NCBI GenBank assembly: GCA_002477955.1
Contig: DLLE01000024.1
Span: 1 to 9,389, forward strand
Reading direction: 5' to 3'
DNA length: 9,389 nt
From: Treponema sp. UBA7570
GTDB taxonomy: Bacteria; Spirochaetota; Spirochaetia; Treponematales; Treponemataceae
The translations under genes were made by a program, and so were the position numbers. The notes beneath the pieces were generated by a model that did not search any database, had not been told where the DNA came from, and was given only the letters and a program-made list of their open reading frames with translations. Of the stretch, positions 5,785-9,389 are shown in pieces (the first letter of the stretch is position 1; each line of letters opens with the position of its first letter).

Positions 5785-7740
5785 ATGGCATTTGTTCAGT
5801 TTTCTCAGGTTTCCCTTGCTTTTGGAGACCGTGATATTTTAAAAAATGTTTCTGTGAACTTGCAGGCAGGCTCAAAAGTCGCTCTTACTGGAGCAAACGG
5901 AAGCGGAAAATCCACGCTCATAAAAGTTATGGCAGGCCTTGTTCAGCCAGACGGCGGTCAGCGCGTTGCGCAAAAAGACGCCAGAATTGCATATCTTCCT
6001 CAGAGCGGACTTACTCACCACGGTTGTTCTCTGCGTGAAGAAGCAGACAAGGCTTTTGGTTTTGGATATGAGCTTCAGGCCGAAATGGAAAAAATCGGCG
6101 ACAAACTAAAAAACGGCGAAGGAAACGAAAAACTCCTTTTGGAACGGCACGATGCTATTTTGACCGAGCTTGAAGAAAGCGGATGGAATCGCCGTCAGGT
6201 TATGGCGGAGCAGGTTTTGGCAGGTCTTGGTTTTAGCCGCGAAGATTTAGATAAAAATTGTGAAGAATTTTCCGGCGGCTGGCAGATGCGCATTGCGCTT
6301 GGGAAAGCTTTGATGGTAAATCCAGATATTCTGCTTTTAGACGAGCCTACAAACTATCTTGATATTGAAGCCCGTGGCTGGCTGGAAAAATTCTTAGACA
6401 ACTACAAAGGCGGATTTTTGCTTGTAAGCCATGACCGTTATTTTTTGGACCATACCGTAAACGAAGTTTATGAACTTTTTAACGGCGAATTAAAGCGTTA
6501 TCCTGGAAATTACACTCACTACGAAAAAGTGCGCGAAATCGAACTCGAAACTTTAATTCGCGAATACGAAAAGCAGCAGGCAGAAATTGCGCACCTTCAG
6601 GAATTTATAAATCGCTTCGGTGTTCAGGCGACGAAGGCGGCTCAGGCACAGGAACGTCAGAAAATGCTCGATAAAATTCTCGAAAAACAGATTGTAATTC
6701 CTGAAAGCCTGAAAAAAATTCATTTTAAATTTCCTCCAGCCCCGCATTCTGGACGGCTGGTTGCAACACTTTCAAAAATTACAAAATCTTACGACGGAGA
6801 ACACAATGTTCTTCAAAATTTGGATTTGGTTCTCGAAAACGGTGAGCGTTTGGTTGTTGCCGGACATAACGGCGCTGGAAAATCAACTCTCTTGCGAATA
6901 ATAGCCGGAGAGGATTCTAATTTTTCGGGCGAAGTAAAACTTGGAAGCGGAGTAAAAATCGGATATTTTAGCCAGGACAATGCCGAAACGCTAAAGGGCA
7001 GCGCATCTGTTCTGGATACTGTAGAAAGCGAAGCTCCTTTGGAACTTATTCCCAAAATTCGCGATATGCTCGGTGCCTTTTTGTTTCGGGGAGACGATGT
7101 CCATAAAAGTCTTGATGTTCTTTCTGGCGGCGAAAAAGCGCGCGTTGCACTTTTAAAGCTTCTTCTTCGTCCTGTAAATTTTTTGATTTTGGACGAACCA
7201 ACAAACCACTTGGACATGCATTCAAAAGATGCCCTTCTTGATGCTCTGAAAGATTTTGGCGGAACTGTTATCTTTGTAAGCCATGACCGCGGATTTATCG
7301 AGAATTTAAGCACTCGTGTTCTTGAATTAAAACCGGGGCAGTTCAGGCTGTTTCCTGGCGATTACAAATATTATATGGAGCGTCTTGAGCGCGAAGCCAG
7401 CGGTGAATTTTCTCAAAACGATGAACTAAAATCTTCTGCTCAGCCGGAAAAATTTTCTCAAAAAGAAGAAAAAACAGAAACAAAACGTTCGTGGGAAGAG
7501 CAAAAAAAAATTGAATCGGAAAGGCGCCGTGCCGAAAAAAACGTAAAAAATCTTGAAGAACAGATTTTAAAGCTTGAAGAAGAAAAATCTGCCCAGGAAG
7601 CGCAAATGGCAAAGCCGGAAGTCTATGCAAATGGTGAAAAAGCAAAATCCGTTCAGAAAAAAATCGATGAACTTGCAGAAAAGCTCGAAGAATTGAATCT
7701 TCAGTGGATGGAAGCGGCCGAAGCTCTGGAAAAATTTTAA
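5785..7740 (+). CDS. ABC-F family ATPase (YheS/YdiF-like), ribosome-associated
   Basis: This 651-residue protein has two ATP-binding cassettes and no membrane segments, so it is a soluble ABC-F protein and not a transporter. Cassette 1: Walker A GANGSGKST (36-44), signature SGGWQ (163-167), Walker B ILLLDE (182-187), switch His 216. An inter-domain linker (about 243-325) includes a FINRFGVQATKAAQAQ stretch, typical of the P-site tRNA-interaction linker of the YheS/YdiF type. Cassette 2: Walker A GHNGAGKST (360-368), signature LSGGE (446-450), Walker B FLILDE (466-471), switch His 500. The C-terminal tail (about 569-650) is a charged coiled coil. All catalytic residues are present. Characterised ABC-F proteins act at the ribosomal E site to relieve stalling, and some confer antibiotic protection. 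I see nothing that points to resistance here. It follows the lipoprotein gene by 13 bp with a weak GGA-type ribosome binding site. Confidence 0.93.
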   Translation: MAFVQFSQVSLAFGDRDILKNVSVNLQAGSKVALTGANGSGKSTLIKVMAGLVQPDGGQRVAQKDARIAYLPQSGLTHHGCSLREEADKAFGFGYELQAEMEKIGDKLKNGEGNEKLLLERHDAILTELEESGWNRRQVMAEQVLAGLGFSREDLDKNCEEFSGGWQMRIALGKALMVNPDILLLDEPTNYLDIEARGWLEKFLDNYKGGFLLVSHDRYFLDHTVNEVYELFNGELKRYPGNYTHYEKVREIELETLIREYEKQQAEIAHLQEFINRFGVQATKAAQAQERQKMLDKILEKQIVIPESLKKIHFKFPPAPHSGRLVATLSKITKSYDGEHNVLQNLDLVLENGERLVVAGHNGAGKSTLLRIIAGEDSNFSGEVKLGSGVKIGYFSQDNAETLKGSASVLDTVESEAPLELIPKIRDMLGAFLFRGDDVHKSLDVLSGGEKARVALLKLLLRPVNFLILDEPTNHLDMHSKDALLDALKDFGGTVIFVSHDRGFIENLSTRVLELKPGQFRLFPGDYKYYMERLEREASGEFSQNDELKSSAQPEKFSQKEEKTETKRSWEEQKKIESERRRAEKNVKNLEEQILKLEEEKSAQEAQMAKPEVYANGEKAKSVQKKIDELAEKLEELNLQWMEAAEALEKF

Positions 7741-7785
7741 TTAGTTCGGAAGAAGATTGACAAAAAACAAACTGAAGACAAAAAA

Positions 7786-7816
7786 CATAAAAAAATCTGA
7801 CAGAATTTTTTTTATG
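7786..7816 (+). terminator. AT-rich hairpin with T8 tract, possible terminator of the ABC-F gene
   Basis: CATAAAAAAAT (7786-7796) pairs with ATTTTTTTTATG (7805-7816) with one extra T bulged, around the loop CTGACAGA. The eight Ts (7806-7813) resemble a termination U-tract, but the stem has almost no GC. It lies 46 bp after the ABC-F stop codon. The same bases hold the -35 of the downstream promoter. Confidence 0.35.
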
Positions 7817-7825
7817 GATTAAAAT
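7797..7825 (+). promoter_or_regulatory. Promoter for the chemoreceptor gene
   Basis: CTGACA (7797-7802) and TAAAAT (7820-7825) each match the vegetative consensus at five of six positions and are separated by exactly 17 bp. Transcription would start near 7832, about 23 nt before the ATG. A GGGGAG ribosome binding site at 7843-7848, 6 nt before the ATG, supports the gene start. This looks like a housekeeping-sigma promoter; I see no clear sigma-28 motif. Confidence 0.6.
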
Positions 7826-7854
7826 ATTTCTATAGTCTAAATGGGGAGTTTTTT

Positions 7855-9389
7855 ATGAAAAAAAGTTGTTCTTCAGTTTTTAAATGTTTAATTTTTTGTT
7901 TGCTTGTGGTTTTTGCCGTTTTTTTTGTTGTTGCTGGAACAAGATTTGTTTTCTTTTCGAAAACAGAATCGTCTTTAATGCAGGTTGCCAGGATCAAAGA
8001 ATTGGAGTTTTCTTCCAATCTTGACGGTCAGCTTTTGCTCGCAACTCAAATGGCAAAATCGCCTTTAATTTCTGCTTATATGGAAAATCCTTCTGACCGA
8101 GAACTTTCTGAACGCGCTGCCGAAGAAATTCATTCTTATCAGGAAATGTTTAAGGGAAAAAATTCATTTTCTATTTCTGACAACGACCTGCTTTATTATT
8201 CTAACGGAAGGGTTCTTTACACTCTTGATAAATCCGATCCTGCAAATTCATGGTTTCCGACTTGCCTTGAATTAAAAGACGACTACACTTTTATGGTGAG
8301 TTACGACATTGCGCTTAAAAAATCCATGCTTTGGGTTGATGCGATTGTGCGCGACGGTTTTGGCAAAGGAATTGGCCTTGTCGGAACTGGAGTTGACCTT
8401 TCTGACTTTGTCGATATGATGTATCAAAATCTCGAACACAAGTATCAAATGTTTTTTTACAATAAAAACGGAGAAATTACAGGCGCTGCCGACACAAAAC
8501 TTTTGGAAAACAAGACGAAAATTTCAGAAACGGTTCCTGCGCTTGACCAAAAGTATATGTTTTCGACAGGCGAGCTTTTTTTTAAGAGCAGGAGCGGAGC
8601 GTTTGTTGTAGCGCCTATTCCGTCGGTTGACTGGCAAATGGCGCTTTTTGTTCCGTATAATTTAAAAACTGCGTTGCCATGTGCAGCTTTTCCTGTTGCA
8701 ATTGTCTTGATTTTTGCGCTTGCTCTTTGGGGGTTGATGACAGCAAGGCACTTTTTGCTGCCGCTTAGAGCGTTGAATAAGGCTGTTGGAGATTTTGCTT
8801 CTAGCGATGCTGATTTGACAAAAAGACTTCATTCAAGCGAGCCTGGTGTAAAATCTAAATTGATTTTGGATATAGAGAACGGATTTAATGTTTTTGTCGG
8901 AAAACTTCAGCAAATGGTTTTAAACCTCAAGAATTCAAAAGATGAGCTTAGCCGTGCTCTCGAAATTTTGCGTGCTTCAATCCGGGGAATTGTAAAATCT
9001 ATTGAAGAAATTAACCGTCATATCGGAGCTGTTGAGGCTTCGATAAACGAACAGGGTTCGAGCGTAGACGAAACTTCGGAAACCGTTGAGCAAATTTCTT
9101 TAAAAATAAGCTCTCTTGGAAAAATGATTTTGCAACAAAACGAAGGCGTGACAAATGCCGGTTCTTGTATTTCGCAAATGATTGAAAATATCGATGCTGT
9201 AAATGATTCTGTTTCAAACCTTTCTCAGGCTTTTGTAAATCTTGAGACAAATGCAGGAAAAGGACTTGAAAAACACAAGCAGATGAATTCAAAAATTGCA
9301 GAAATTCAGACGCAGTCTGGAAAACTTTTGGACGCAAACCAAATAATTTCGTCGATTGCAAGCCAGACAAACCTTTTGGCAATGAATGC
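7855..9389 (+). CDS. Methyl-accepting chemotaxis protein, cut by the right edge
   Basis: Transmembrane chemoreceptor that passes a ligand signal to CheW/CheA and so to the flagellar motors. The window holds 511 codons plus two bases. Residues 9-34 are the first membrane segment. Residues about 36-272 form an extracytoplasmic Cache-type sensor, with a GLVGTGVDLSDF stretch (174-185). Residues about 274-296 are the second membrane segment. A HAMP domain (about 297-352; FLLPLRAL, DADLTKRL) follows, then a coiled coil reaching IASQTNLLAMN (501-511), the beginning of the conserved signalling hairpin. The rest of the hairpin and the descending arm are outside the window, so this is truncation by the edge and not a broken gene. 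The arm from HAMP to QTN is roughly 35 residues longer than I recall for E. coli Tsr. The start is fixed by GGGGAG 6 nt upstream. The ligand cannot be told from sequence. Confidence 0.93.
   Translation, partial: MKKSCSSVFKCLIFCLLVVFAVFFVVAGTRFVFFSKTESSLMQVARIKELEFSSNLDGQLLLATQMAKSPLISAYMENPSDRELSERAAEEIHSYQEMFKGKNSFSISDNDLLYYSNGRVLYTLDKSDPANSWFPTCLELKDDYTFMVSYDIALKKSMLWVDAIVRDGFGKGIGLVGTGVDLSDFVDMMYQNLEHKYQMFFYNKNGEITGAADTKLLENKTKISETVPALDQKYMFSTGELFFKSRSGAFVVAPIPSVDWQMALFVPYNLKTALPCAAFPVAIVLIFALALWGLMTARHFLLPLRALNKAVGDFASSDADLTKRLHSSEPGVKSKLILDIENGFNVFVGKLQQMVLNLKNSKDELSRALEILRASIRGIVKSIEEINRHIGAVEASINEQGSSVDETSETVEQISLKISSLGKMILQQNEGVTNAGSCISQMIENIDAVNDSVSNLSQAFVNLETNAGKGLEKHKQMNSKIAEIQTQSGKLLDANQIISSIASQTNLLAMN

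Noticed and set aside
6813..7313. 166-codon minus-strand frame inside the ABC-F gene
   Set aside because: Antisense to the second ATP-binding cassette, whose Walker and signature motifs are intact on the plus strand.
7757..7762. Perfect TTGACA as a -35 for the chemoreceptor gene
   Set aside because: At 17 bp downstream there is only an A-run and no -10. The CTGACA/TAAAAT pair at 7797-7825 has correct spacing and position.
9011..9382. 123-codon minus-strand frame near the right edge
   Set aside because: Antisense to the chemoreceptor coiled coil, which continues in frame on the plus strand to the window end.

Overview
The window looks like chromosome from a spirochaete, most likely a Treponema. 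The evidence is moderately AT-rich DNA, a full-length bacterial DnaE with a spirochaete-like layout, a lipoprotein with a relaxed lipobox and an SH3b domain, and a Cache-type chemoreceptor. The genus call rests on recognition of these features and was not tested by a search.

Layout, left to right. Positions 1-378 contain no credible gene. They hold an unusually dense run of inverted repeats (1-270), then an 89-bp GC-rich palindromic element (284-372) ending 6 bp past the dnaE stop codon. Positions 379-4092 on the minus strand encode DnaE, the replicative DNA polymerase III alpha subunit. Positions 4093-4334 are a divergent intergenic region. It carries a dnaE promoter and ribosome binding site on the minus strand, a second GC-rich palindromic element (4178-4283) pointing the other way, and a plus-strand promoter placed so close to the next start codon that the transcript should be nearly leaderless. 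Positions 4335-5771 (plus) encode an SH3b-domain lipoprotein. After 13 bp comes an ABC-F ATPase at 5785-7740 (plus), probably in the same operon. Positions 7741-7854 combine a possible terminator with a well-formed promoter. A methyl-accepting chemotaxis protein begins at 7855 (plus) and runs off the right edge, cut just inside its signalling hairpin.

The genes are mostly ordinary. DnaE copies the chromosome, the ABC-F protein probably assists ribosomes, the lipoprotein sits in an envelope membrane with unknown ligand, and the chemoreceptor senses an external small molecule for motility. The most unusual content is non-coding. Two GC-rich palindromic elements that appear to share an architecture flank dnaE and point outward. 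The left one adjoins a 270-bp stretch in which most bases can pair in consecutive hairpins, including two copies of a 32-nt repeat whose hairpin is maintained by a G-T/G-C change. These look like members of a dispersed intergenic repeat family that could also act as transcription terminators.
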